Source: Rhodospirillales bacterium
GTDB taxonomy: Bacteria > Pseudomonadota > Alphaproteobacteria > Micavibrionales > Micavibrionaceae
Reading direction: 5' to 3'
Length of the DNA stretch: 64,000 nt
Assembly: GCA_020638155.1 (NCBI GenBank)
Contig: JACKJB010000003.1
Location: forward strand, 1-64,000
The notes beneath the pieces are model-generated. The model was given only the letters and a program-made list of their open reading frames with translations, did no database searches and was not told the origin of the DNA. Shown here one piece after another: positions 32,838 to 41,241 of this stretch. Numbering within the stretch: the first letter of the stretch is position 1; every line of letters starts with the position of its first letter. Made by a program: the position numbers and the translations under genes.

Positions 32838-32867
32838 TTGCCTGAAAACGCATAAATTTTGTATAAT
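32838..32867 (+). promoter_or_regulatory. Strong sigma-70-type promoter
   Basis: TTGCCT at 32838 and a perfect TATAAT at 32862 are 18 bases apart, in an AT-rich gap 23 bases before the start of the 1169-residue gene. This is the clearest vegetative promoter in the window. Confidence 0.65.
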
Positions 32868-32889
32868 ATGCGTAAGTTAGAAGGTGTGT

Positions 32890-35800
32890 ATGGCAGTAAC
32901 GGAAACGAGTGATATAAGGCGCAAAGGTGCCGATAAAGCATTAAAAGGCGGTGATCTGACCGACCTGATGAACTCGACCAGCCTCAGCACTGATCCCCTT
33001 TCCCGGACACAAAACAAACCGCTGCATGCCCAGTTTGGCGACCGGGCCATGACGAACGGTTTTGGCGACCAGCCCCAAAAAGACGGCAAGCTGAACGACT
33101 TCTATGCCCAGATGGGCGAAAGCGCTATCGAAAACGGTACACAGGCAGGGGTCGCCGCCAAAATCATTAAAGAGCGCCGCAAGCGCAATGAGAATTTCTT
33201 CTTCTGGTGGCTCAGGAACAATCAGGAACAGCCTGATAATCTTATCGATGACGATGATACCTATGGACGGTACCACCGCTACGGCAAACGGCTGCGGGCG
33301 GATACAGGCCGGAGAATGGGCAAAAAAGCCGGTGATGCGGACGCCCAGAAAACGAAGAAAGCCGGGGCAGAGCCTGATGCGCAAAAAACCAAATTCAATA
33401 AAGAAGACCCGCATGCCCGGGCCGCGCAAAAAGCCATAGATAAAGCCAACAAAGACACGCAAAAAACAAACCGGAAAATCCAGGACCTGGAAGATACAAA
33501 ACACAAACTGGTCACATTAAAAGATAAGCCTACCAGTGTTTTCCTGCAGGGGGATGTCGCCAAAACAAAACCCGATATCGCCGCCGAAATTGACGATGCC
33601 ATGTCCAAGGGCCAGACCCGTAAAGCCGCGCGGCTTGCCAACAAGGCAATGGTCGGGGAATGGAATGCGCTGAATAAAACCCGCCGGTCCTTTACCGGTG
33701 CGCAAATCCGTGAATGGAATACGGAACTGCGGGATCTCGCTGACTTCGCCCGCAACCGCAACGATGTTGGTTATAAAACGGTCAAACGCCAGTTAAACGG
33801 CATTGACAAAGATCTTGATGCCGTTCTGAAAAAAGAGGCCAAACAGGCCGCAAACCAGATCCGTACCATGATCCGCAGCGGCCAGCATATCGATATTCTC
33901 GGCGATATCGACCTGAACAGGCTCGATCTTATGAAGGACCCTTTTATGGGAGTGCTGCATGACTACGCTGCGACCCCGGATGGAAAGACGCCTTCGCAAC
34001 GGCAAATTCTGAAAGACCTTGAAGCCAAAGGGGCGGCCCGCACCGATATTTCCCGCCGCGCACTGATCGATAGCCTGGGCCAATATCAGGACCGTCTTTA
34101 CGATGCACAAAAAACGCCCGTTACGCCGACAGAAGATTTCGATAAGCAGGCCGGCGTCAATGTCGACAATATCACCGCAGACGCCGACCCGGCACCGAGC
34201 GTTAAACCCGTAAAGCCTGCACACCCGGTGACACCCGGCGGTGACATCGACGCCCAGAACGGCGTGGACATTGACCGCATCACCGCCGACGCAGACCCGG
34301 CACCAACCGTTAAACCCGCAAAACCGGCGCACCCGGTGACGCCCGGCGGCGATATCGATGCCCAGAACGGCGTGGACATTGACCGCATCACCGCCGACGC
34401 AGACCCGGCACCAACCGTTAAACCTGCCAAACCTGCGCGCGCGCAAACGGGTCCGACAGACCTGTCCGCCGATTTTGATCGCAGCACTGGCAACACGCCT
34501 GCTCCTGCAGTGTCCGATCCGGCCCCGGCACCGACACGCATAGACCAGTTACAGACGAATAAATGGGGTGATTTCCTTGAATCACGGGGCAGCAGCGTTG
34601 ACGCGTTCAACCAGGCCACCACCCCCGCTGCGGCTCATGTTCCGGACATGGACAACGTCAATATGCCGGATATGTCGCGGGTTAACCTTCCTACCGCCGC
34701 CGCCGGACGGGCCGGACGGTTCTTCCGCATGGCAACCCCGAACGGGCTGGATATCGTTATTGCCGGCGGGATCGGGGCCGCGGTCGGGGTTTATACCGGC
34801 AAAGCGACTTTGGGTAATGATGCCGATGTAAAATTTGGCGCTGTCGGATATGATATTAATGAAAAAGCCGGGGCACTGGCCGCCGGAGAATCACTGATCC
34901 TGGTGGATACGGCGATTGCCGCATCGCAAGGCCGGACGAACGAAGCCGTCATCCGCGGCGCTGTTAACGTTGTTGAAATCGCCAGCCCGTTTGCCGTAGC
35001 CGCCGCCGGGGCGGGAATCGGGGCGGCAGCCTTTTCATGGACCGGACCGGGCGCCGCTGTTGCCGCTGCCGTAGGCGGCGCAATTGGCGGCGTGGTGGGC
35101 TGGGTGACCAGCGGCGCGATTACGATCGCTTTCGATGAAGGTATCCGGGCCACAGCCCACGGGCTCGGCTTTGAAGATGTTGACCGCGGCATGATCGGCA
35201 GCTTCTTTGCGCCGGAATATGCCGAGGAAATGGAAGCCTGGATCCGCCAGGTCGGCAAAGGCCAGGACTTTGAAGACGGTAAATCCGTGAACGACATCAT
35301 GAACAGCGTTGTCGAAGACGCCGACACACCGCAGGAAAAAACAAAGCGTTTCCGCGAATTTCTTGATATCGCCGACAAAGGCTATGAGGCCAAACAAAAA
35401 GAGCTGCGCAATAAACTGGCCGAAACGCTGGCTAAAGACGGTATCCAGAACGTTGAGAACGCCCTGAAGAATCCCGAAGCCCGCGCGCAGATTATCGCGT
35501 TTTACCAGCAGCAACTGGCCGATGATCCGGGCAATGAAGCGGCACAGAATACACTGAACGACCTCACAAGCTTCGAAGAAGTATCGATGAAACGCCTTGA
35601 GATTGTCGCGGCCAAAACGAATGCCGACATCATGGACAGCATGCAGCTGCAACAAGATACCAGCGAACTGATGGAAGAATTCGGCGATGAATTCGATTCC
35701 TTCTTTAGCTATCGCGGCATGAGCGAATTTGATGACATCAACCTGCAAAACCGGATTGAAGCCCTGCAGGAGCGCATCGAAGGCCTGCAGGAAACCAATG

Positions 35801-36399
35801 CCGACACCGGCGCGATCATGAGAAAAGTGTTTGAAGGCACAGACCCGCATGCCGCGATGGGCACGACCCAAATCATCGCCGACAGCATGAATATTATCTG
35901 CGACCTGGAAGATGCCATTCTGGCCAAGCAACAAAGCTTCATTGATAACAACTGGGGCAAGATGCAGCCTTATATGAGCGGGAGCGTTATGAACCGCTAT
36001 ATCGAAGAGGTTCTTGGCGATGCCGATAATGAGACGGACAAAGCGTTTGCCGACGAGCTGAAAGAGCTGATGGAAGAAACCGATAACATGCAGAACGTCA
36101 ACAAGGCACAGGCTTTGCGCCTGATGAATAACCGCCTGTTCCGTGAAGCGCTTGACGACGCGATGGACGACCGCCGCGGATCGGGCCGCCGCCGCAACCG
36201 CGATACGCTGGGCCGCGCGTTAAATGATGCGGATTTCGACCAGCGCGCCGAAGCACTGGAACAGGTGCGGGCGCATAAACAACGCATGGAACAACTGCTG
36301 AAGGTCAACGGCTTCGACATGAAACTCGATCCCAACCCGCAGCTCAGCCCCGAGCAGGCCGCCCGTATCAATCCTGAGCTCGCGCCGCAGATCCATTAA
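32890..36399 (+). CDS. Giant hypothetical protein with 36-residue repeats and glycine-rich membrane segment, 1169 aa
   Basis: From ATG 32890 (AAGG 6 bases upstream; the GTG two codons earlier is less likely) the protein has four parts. Residues 1-410 are highly charged and helical (QKTKKAGAEPDAQKTKFNKE). Residues 411-518 are three tandem 36-residue repeats around DIDRITADADPAPTVKPAKP. Residues 617-750 hold two Gly/Ala-rich hydrophobic stretches (IVIAGGIGAAVGVYTG; AAVGGAIGGVVGWVTSGAI) like glycine-zipper membrane hairpins. Residues 800-1169 are acidic coiled-coil-like helices. There is no signal peptide. I recognise no family. A secreted or membrane-inserting effector is conceivable but unproven. 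Confidence 0.85.
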   Translation: MAVTETSDIRRKGADKALKGGDLTDLMNSTSLSTDPLSRTQNKPLHAQFGDRAMTNGFGDQPQKDGKLNDFYAQMGESAIENGTQAGVAAKIIKERRKRNENFFFWWLRNNQEQPDNLIDDDDTYGRYHRYGKRLRADTGRRMGKKAGDADAQKTKKAGAEPDAQKTKFNKEDPHARAAQKAIDKANKDTQKTNRKIQDLEDTKHKLVTLKDKPTSVFLQGDVAKTKPDIAAEIDDAMSKGQTRKAARLANKAMVGEWNALNKTRRSFTGAQIREWNTELRDLADFARNRNDVGYKTVKRQLNGIDKDLDAVLKKEAKQAANQIRTMIRSGQHIDILGDIDLNRLDLMKDPFMGVLHDYAATPDGKTPSQRQILKDLEAKGAARTDISRRALIDSLGQYQDRLYDAQKTPVTPTEDFDKQAGVNVDNITADADPAPSVKPVKPAHPVTPGGDIDAQNGVDIDRITADADPAPTVKPAKPAHPVTPGGDIDAQNGVDIDRITADADPAPTVKPAKPARAQTGPTDLSADFDRSTGNTPAPAVSDPAPAPTRIDQLQTNKWGDFLESRGSSVDAFNQATTPAAAHVPDMDNVNMPDMSRVNLPTAAAGRAGRFFRMATPNGLDIVIAGGIGAAVGVYTGKATLGNDADVKFGAVGYDINEKAGALAAGESLILVDTAIAASQGRTNEAVIRGAVNVVEIASPFAVAAAGAGIGAAAFSWTGPGAAVAAAVGGAIGGVVGWVTSGAITIAFDEGIRATAHGLGFEDVDRGMIGSFFAPEYAEEMEAWIRQVGKGQDFEDGKSVNDIMNSVVEDADTPQEKTKRFREFLDIADKGYEAKQKELRNKLAETLAKDGIQNVENALKNPEARAQIIAFYQQQLADDPGNEAAQNTLNDLTSFEEVSMKRLEIVAAKTNADIMDSMQLQQDTSELMEEFGDEFDSFFSYRGMSEFDDINLQNRIEALQERIEGLQETNADTGAIMRKVFEGTDPHAAMGTTQIIADSMNIICDLEDAILAKQQSFIDNNWGKMQPYMSGSVMNRYIEEVLGDADNETDKAFADELKELMEETDNMQNVNKAQALRLMNNRLFREALDDAMDDRRGSGRRRNRDTLGRALNDADFDQRAEALEQVRAHKQRMEQLLKVNGFDMKLDPNPQLSPEQAARINPELAPQIH
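34120..34443 (+). repeat. Three tandem 108-bp in-frame repeats
   Basis: Units at 34120-34227, 34228-34335 and 34336-34443 each encode 36 residues beginning VTP and ending near KPAHP. The second and third are almost identical at DNA level, and the first has diverged (VTPTEDFDKQAGVNVDN). The pattern implies a recent duplication of one unit and possible length variation between strains. Confidence 0.93.
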
Positions 36400-36411
36400 G
36401 GGGCCCCCACT

Positions 36412-36548
36412 GTCATTCCCGCGGCACGGCAAAGCCGTACTTGTCAGCGGGAATCCAGTAAAAGACGGCAAGCTATGCTTGCCGACATATGGATCCCCGT
36501 CGTTTAAACAAAACCCTTGTTTCACAAGGCTTTTGTCACGGGGATGAC
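36412..36548. repeat. Composite palindromic repeat, family R2 copy b
   Basis: A 137-base copy of the element at 5322-5459, in the same orientation, with matching ends (GTCATTCCCGCGG; CACGGGGATGAC) and the shared core AAAGACGGCAAGC-ATGCTTGCCGACATATGG. The second hairpin here is CCCTTGT/ACAAGG, replacing the C/G tract of copy a. It sits between the 1169-residue gene and the convergent cca gene. Confidence 0.85.
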
Positions 36549-36580
36549 GATAGAGAAAAGAGTTTTATCTCTCCCTAAGA

Positions 36581-37786
36581 TCAGCCGATAAGTCCTTGCA
36601 TGTAAACAAGGCAGTCCTCCCTGCCGGGCGAGAAATCACGGGCGACCCACCATTGTTCGACGGCAGCCAGCATTTTGCCGATTTCCGGCCCCTTCTCTAT
36701 CCCGGCGGCGAGCACATCGTCACCGCCCAGCGGGAATTCCGGCGGCGTCCAGGAGCGCGGGATTGATAAATCAACATGCTCCTGCCCCGCCAAGGCGGCG
36801 CGGATCAACAAAGCCTGTATCGTTATATCCGCGCCATAGCGGTAAACCAGTGCTTTAACATTGTTCTCATCACCAGACTCAATAATATCAAAGAGTTGCA
36901 CCAGCATCTTCATCCGGACATTCGATAAAATCAGCATTGAAGATGCCGCCTCGGGCGTCCTGACCAGAAGCGATAAACGCGCCATGACATCGACGGCGTT
37001 TTCCTGCTCCTGCAAAGCACACAAATTTTCCATGACGGCAGGATCATAATGCTCATCAGGGAATGCCGCCATGACATTGTGATCGAACATAAGTCCCAGA
37101 ATCTGAGCAGCTTTCCTGACAGACAGAATTTTTAAAAATTCCTGCGTGATGCGTTCGCGCGACAGATCATTGATATGAGCGGCCGCATCCTTGCAGGCCT
37201 GCAGGGCGGCTTTGTCAGGCTCTCCTTCACCATAGAACGCATGAAAACGGAAAAAGCGCAGGATACGAAGGTAATCCTCGGCGATACGCTGGGCCGGTTC
37301 CCCAACAAAACGGATTTTAGCGGCGCGAAGGTCTTCCAGTCCCTTCCCGGCGGGATCATAAATATTGCCTGTTTCATCAGCCAAAAGCGTGTTCATCGTA
37401 AAATCGCGCCGGGCGGCATCTTCGGCCCAGTCATCTGTAAACGCGATCACGGCATGCCGCCCGTCTGTTTCAACATCGCGGCGCAGCGTTGTGATTTCAA
37501 AAGTGCGGTCCTCCGTCACAGCGGTCACGGTCCCGTGGGCCAGGCCGGTTGGCACCGCTTTGATCCCCGCGCTTTCAAGCTTTTGCATGACCATCTCAGG
37601 TGTCAGGCGCGTGGCGATATCGATATCCCCGATCGCGCGTCCCAAAAGCGTATTGCGGACGCACCCGCCGACAAACAGAGCCTGCGGCTCCAGCCCGGCA
37701 TCCTGATTCAGCACCGCCATAACGCGCCGCACAGCAGGTGTGGTCATCCAGTCGGGGATTTTTATTTTTTCAGATGCGGGTATCAT
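36581..37786 (-). CDS. cca: CCA tRNA nucleotidyltransferase (class II polymerase beta fold)
   Basis: The enzyme adds CCA to tRNA 3' ends. The head domain has ALFVGGCVRNTLLG and the catalytic DIDIAT, then RRDFTMNTL and the substrate block ERITQEFLKIL. The 401-residue length and the absence of an HD domain fit the alphaproteobacterial type. Poly(A) polymerase is a related alternative. There is an ATG start. Confidence 0.92.
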   Translation of the reverse strand: MIPASEKIKIPDWMTTPAVRRVMAVLNQDAGLEPQALFVGGCVRNTLLGRAIGDIDIATRLTPEMVMQKLESAGIKAVPTGLAHGTVTAVTEDRTFEITTLRRDVETDGRHAVIAFTDDWAEDAARRDFTMNTLLADETGNIYDPAGKGLEDLRAAKIRFVGEPAQRIAEDYLRILRFFRFHAFYGEGEPDKAALQACKDAAAHINDLSRERITQEFLKILSVRKAAQILGLMFDHNVMAAFPDEHYDPAVMENLCALQEQENAVDVMARLSLLVRTPEAASSMLILSNVRMKMLVQLFDIIESGDENNVKALVYRYGADITIQALLIRAALAGQEHVDLSIPRSWTPPEFPLGGDDVLAAGIEKGPEIGKMLAAVEQWWVARDFSPGREDCLVYMQGLIG

Positions 37787-37931
37787 CGGGACTTATCCTG
37801 ACACAGCAGATCAGGACTCTAAACAGAATTTTTCTGATAATTATGGGATTTCCTCTTGCCATATCATTTTATTTCAAATAAACGTGTATTAACTAATGAA
37901 AAAATAATCCTACAGGGAAGGCATTCTTAAG

Positions 37932-39065
37932 ATGAGCTATAAGCCTCAAGACGCTCTTATTGAAGAAGAAATCACTGAAGACGTAGCGGCATATATTGAT
38001 TCCGTCGTAGAACGCTTGCAGGAAGCCAAAGCGGAGCTTAGCCGCGCCGTTCTCGGACAACCCGAACTTCTGGAAGATTTTATTATTACCCTGTTATCCG
38101 GCGGCAACCTTGTTGTTGAAGGGATGCCCGGTACGGCTAAAACGGTCCTGGTGGAAGCTATCGGGCAGGTTTTCGGGCTGGATTCAAAACGGATCCAGTG
38201 TACGCCGGACCTCCTGCCGCAAGATATTACCGGGAACGAAATCGTAAAACGCGATCCGACTAGCGGCGAGCTTTCCTACGAATTTATGCCAGGGCCAATT
38301 TTTGCGCAGCTGGTCATGGCCGATGAGATCAACAGGACTCCGGGTAAGACCCAGTCCGCATTCCTTGAAGCCATGCAGGAAAAGAAAGTGACCGTTGGCG
38401 GTCACCGCCACATCCTGCCAAAACCGTTTTTCGTGCTGGCGACCCAGAACCCGGTCGAACAGGAAGGCACCTACCCCCTGCCGGAAGCACAGCTTGACCG
38501 CTTCCTGATGAAAGCACACGTCCATTATCCGGACCGCGAGTCAGAAAAGACGATCGCAAGGGAAACAACGACAACCCACCATAGCTGGAAAGAGATCATG
38601 GACGAGAGCATTGATCTTGAAGCACCGGGAAGCACGCTGGTTTCGCCGAAAGACCTGAAACAGGTTTTCAACGAAAAGAGCCTGATCCACGCCCAGCACC
38701 TTGTCCGCAAACTCGCGATCGGTGATAAACCGCTCAATGCGATCCTGGACATCGTCCGCAATGCCCGCCCGAACATGCGGGACAAACAGGCGAATGAAGT
38801 TGAGACGGAAGATATGCAAGAATTGCTCGACTTCGTTGACGATCATGTCGAGTACGGTCCCGGCACACGGGCCCTGCAGGCTTTTGCCCTGGCGACACGC
38901 GCGCGCGCTTTGATGCGGGGCGATCTCCAGCCCAATATCGAAGACGTCAAAGCGCTGGCAAAACCGATCCTGCGTCACCGTATCCGCGCGAATATGAGCG
39001 CCAAGCTGGGACAGGACGGCATTGATGAAGACAAGATCATCGAGAGGCTGACGCTTAAGATGTAA
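37932..39065 (+). CDS. MoxR-family AAA+ ATPase, first copy
   Basis: The protein has a MoxR core: Walker A GMPGTAKT (near residue 63), Walker B VMADEINR, sensor ATQNPVEQEGTYPLPEAQLDRF. It has an acidic N-terminal extension of about 25 residues and a longer middle (ESEKTIARETTTTHHSWKEI). MoxR ATPases act as chaperones that activate metal- or VWA-containing partners. It lies 246 bases upstream of a second MoxR copy, separated by a palindromic repeat, so it may have its own transcript. AGGGAAGG precedes the ATG. Confidence 0.92.
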   Translation: MSYKPQDALIEEEITEDVAAYIDSVVERLQEAKAELSRAVLGQPELLEDFIITLLSGGNLVVEGMPGTAKTVLVEAIGQVFGLDSKRIQCTPDLLPQDITGNEIVKRDPTSGELSYEFMPGPIFAQLVMADEINRTPGKTQSAFLEAMQEKKVTVGGHRHILPKPFFVLATQNPVEQEGTYPLPEAQLDRFLMKAHVHYPDRESEKTIARETTTTHHSWKEIMDESIDLEAPGSTLVSPKDLKQVFNEKSLIHAQHLVRKLAIGDKPLNAILDIVRNARPNMRDKQANEVETEDMQELLDFVDDHVEYGPGTRALQAFALATRARALMRGDLQPNIEDVKALAKPILRHRIRANMSAKLGQDGIDEDKIIERLTLKM

Positions 39066-39102
39066 CGCCGATTTTTTCACATGAAATAATACAGACAACG
39101 CA

Positions 39103-39171
39103 TGTCATCCCGGCGAAAGCCGGGATCTTGTTGTTTATGTTTGCCAGATCCCGGCTTTCGCCGGGATGACA
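39103..39171. repeat. Paired palindromic repeat, R1
   Basis: Left arm 39103-39128 and right arm 39146-39171 are perfect 26-base inverted copies, and each arm alone is also a hairpin (CCCGGC/GCCGGG). The loop is 17 bases. Ends are TGTCATCCC and GGGATGACA. It separates the two MoxR genes. Confidence 0.9.
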
Positions 39172-39311
39172 ATAATAAGTCTGATGACAACAATAAGTTT
39201 GATGAAGGGAAATGAGAGTCTATAGGGGGTATCTCGAAGCTTTCCCTTCACTCTGCCTGTGAGCATGCTATTTTGTATGCTTAGGCATCATGACAACACA
39301 GGAGAGTTCCC

Positions 39312-40310
39312 GTGAGCGCGGCAAAATCAGCATCACAAGAAGAGATTACCGGTAAACTGGCCGACACGGCGGCAAAGCTGGCCAAGGCCAGGGCCGAAGT
39401 CGGCAAGATTATTTTCGGACAGGACACGGTCCTGGACCAGGTTTTTATTACGCTGCTGTCCGGCGGGCATGTGCTGCTGATCGGGGTGCCGGGGCTGGCG
39501 AAAACATTGATGGTGGAAACGGTCGCTTCTGCGCTGGGTCTTACCGCCGGACGTATCCAGTGTACACCGGATTTGATGCCTGCCGATATTCTCGGCTCCG
39601 AAGTGCTGGAGGAAGACGAAAAAGGTAAGCGCTCTTTCCGCTTTATCAAAGGACCGATTTTCACCCAGTTCCTGATGGCGGATGAGATCAACCGCGCCAG
39701 CCCGCGTACGCAATCGGCGCTGTTGCAAGCCATGCAGGAAGGCCGCGTGACGGTCAGCGGGCATGAGCATGCCCTGCCCCAGCCGTTTCACGTGATGGCG
39801 ACGCAAAACCCGATCGAGCAGGAAGGGACCTATCCCCTGCCCGAGGCGCAGCTTGACCGTTTCCTGATGCAGATTGATGTGGATTACCCGGACGAGCAGG
39901 CCGAGCGCGCCGTCATCCTCGCGACGACCAGCAATGAAAAAGTCACCCCCGCCGCCGTCATGAAAAAGCAGGATCTTGCCGATGCGCAGGCGCTGGTGCG
40001 CGATATGCCTGTCGGTGAGAGCGTTGTCGATGCGATCCTGAAACTCGTGCGCCGGGCGCGGCCCGGTGCGGAAGCGCCGGAGAGCGTGAATGATTATGTG
40101 TCCTGGCCGCCCGGCCCGCGGGCCTCACAGGCCCTGATGCTGGCAGTACGGGCCAAAGCGCTTTTAGACGGGCGCAGCGCGCCTTCTGTGGACGATGTGG
40201 TCGATCTGGCCGAACCGATCCTGAAGCACCGGATGGCGCTGAACTATCAGGCCCGCGCCAATGGCGTGACGCTGTCCGATATTATCCGTGAACTGACCAG
40301 CGGTCTTTAA
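39312..40310 (+). CDS. MoxR-family AAA+ ATPase, second copy
   Basis: This is the standard-size MoxR (332 aa): Walker A GVPGLAKT, Walker B LMADEINRASPRTQSALL, then EQEGTYPLPEAQLDRFLM and the C-terminal lid ending LNYQARANGVTLSDII. The start is GTG at 39312 with AGGAGA 7 bases before it. It leads the DUF58-BatA/DUF4159-VWA-like run of genes and is most likely the ATPase that serves those products. Confidence 0.93.
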   Translation: MSAAKSASQEEITGKLADTAAKLAKARAEVGKIIFGQDTVLDQVFITLLSGGHVLLIGVPGLAKTLMVETVASALGLTAGRIQCTPDLMPADILGSEVLEEDEKGKRSFRFIKGPIFTQFLMADEINRASPRTQSALLQAMQEGRVTVSGHEHALPQPFHVMATQNPIEQEGTYPLPEAQLDRFLMQIDVDYPDEQAERAVILATTSNEKVTPAAVMKKQDLADAQALVRDMPVGESVVDAILKLVRRARPGAEAPESVNDYVSWPPGPRASQALMLAVRAKALLDGRSAPSVDDVVDLAEPILKHRMALNYQARANGVTLSDIIRELTSGL

Positions 40311-40326
40311 GGCATGAGTCACTAAG

Positions 40327-41241
40327 ATGAGTCTGGGCAGCCTGCGCAATCTTTCCTTTTTAAGCACCCGGCATAAAGCCGAAGAGGCTGTGGCCGGATT
40401 GCCGGATTTTATTGCCGCTGCGGAAAAAGCCGCCGCAAGCATCCTGTCCGGTGAACATACGCAGCGCAAACCCGGTATGGGGGAAAAATTCTGGCAATAC
40501 CGCGAATATGATCCGTCCGACCGGCCGCAGGATATCGACTGGCGGCAATCGGCCAAGGGCGACCGGGTTTATGTCCGCGAAAAAGAATGGCAGACCACGC
40601 AGACCGCGATGATCTGGTGCCAGCATAATGCGAATATGGATTTCGCTTCGCGCAAAACCCTGCCGTCAAAACAGGACACGGCGATGATTTTGGCGCTGGC
40701 GTTCGGGCTGCTGTTATCCCGCGCCGGGGAGCAGATCGCCCCGCTGGAAGGCGCCGCGCCGCCGGGACGTAGCGCGCTGGCCGTACAGAAGCTGGGGGAA
40801 CAATTGCTGGAAAATCACACCGGCGATCTTCCCGGCAACAAACTGCGCAGTATTCCCAAGCGCAGCAGCATGATTTTGATCGGCGATTTCCTGTCACCGA
40901 TGGAACAGATTGAAGAGATTTTTGATTTGCTCGCAGCCCCGGCGGAAAACGCGCTGGTGGTGCAGGTCCTCGACCCGGCGGAATTATCCCTGCCCTATGA
41001 CGGGCGGGTTGTTTTTTCGCGCGCCGATCAGGCCGAGCGCCACACGGTCGATAATGTCGAAAGCATCCGCAGCGCCTACCAGCAGCGGATGCGCGATCAT
41101 ATGGAGGCGTTGAAACACTATTGCAAGAAACACCGGTGGCACTGGCTGTTGCATTCCACCGACGAAGATATTCGCAAGACCCTGTTCGATGCCTGGCTGA
41201 TGATGACGCCTGAGAATTATCATATCGGGGGCGCGGGATGA
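40327..41241 (+). CDS. DUF58 protein
   Basis: The 304-residue protein carries the DUF58 signature GMGEKFWQYREYDPSDRPQD then IDWRQSAKGDRVYVREKE. DUF58 is a VWA-related domain found beside MoxR ATPases. It has no membrane segment in this version. It overlaps the next gene by 4 bases (ATGA), so translation is coupled. Confidence 0.92.
   Translation: MSLGSLRNLSFLSTRHKAEEAVAGLPDFIAAAEKAAASILSGEHTQRKPGMGEKFWQYREYDPSDRPQDIDWRQSAKGDRVYVREKEWQTTQTAMIWCQHNANMDFASRKTLPSKQDTAMILALAFGLLLSRAGEQIAPLEGAAPPGRSALAVQKLGEQLLENHTGDLPGNKLRSIPKRSSMILIGDFLSPMEQIEEIFDLLAAPAENALVVQVLDPAELSLPYDGRVVFSRADQAERHTVDNVESIRSAYQQRMRDHMEALKHYCKKHRWHWLLHSTDEDIRKTLFDAWLMMTPENYHIGGAG

Noticed and set aside
34120..34443. CRISPR-like array
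   Set aside because: The repeats are adjacent 108-bp units in the reading frame with no spacers. They encode protein repeats.
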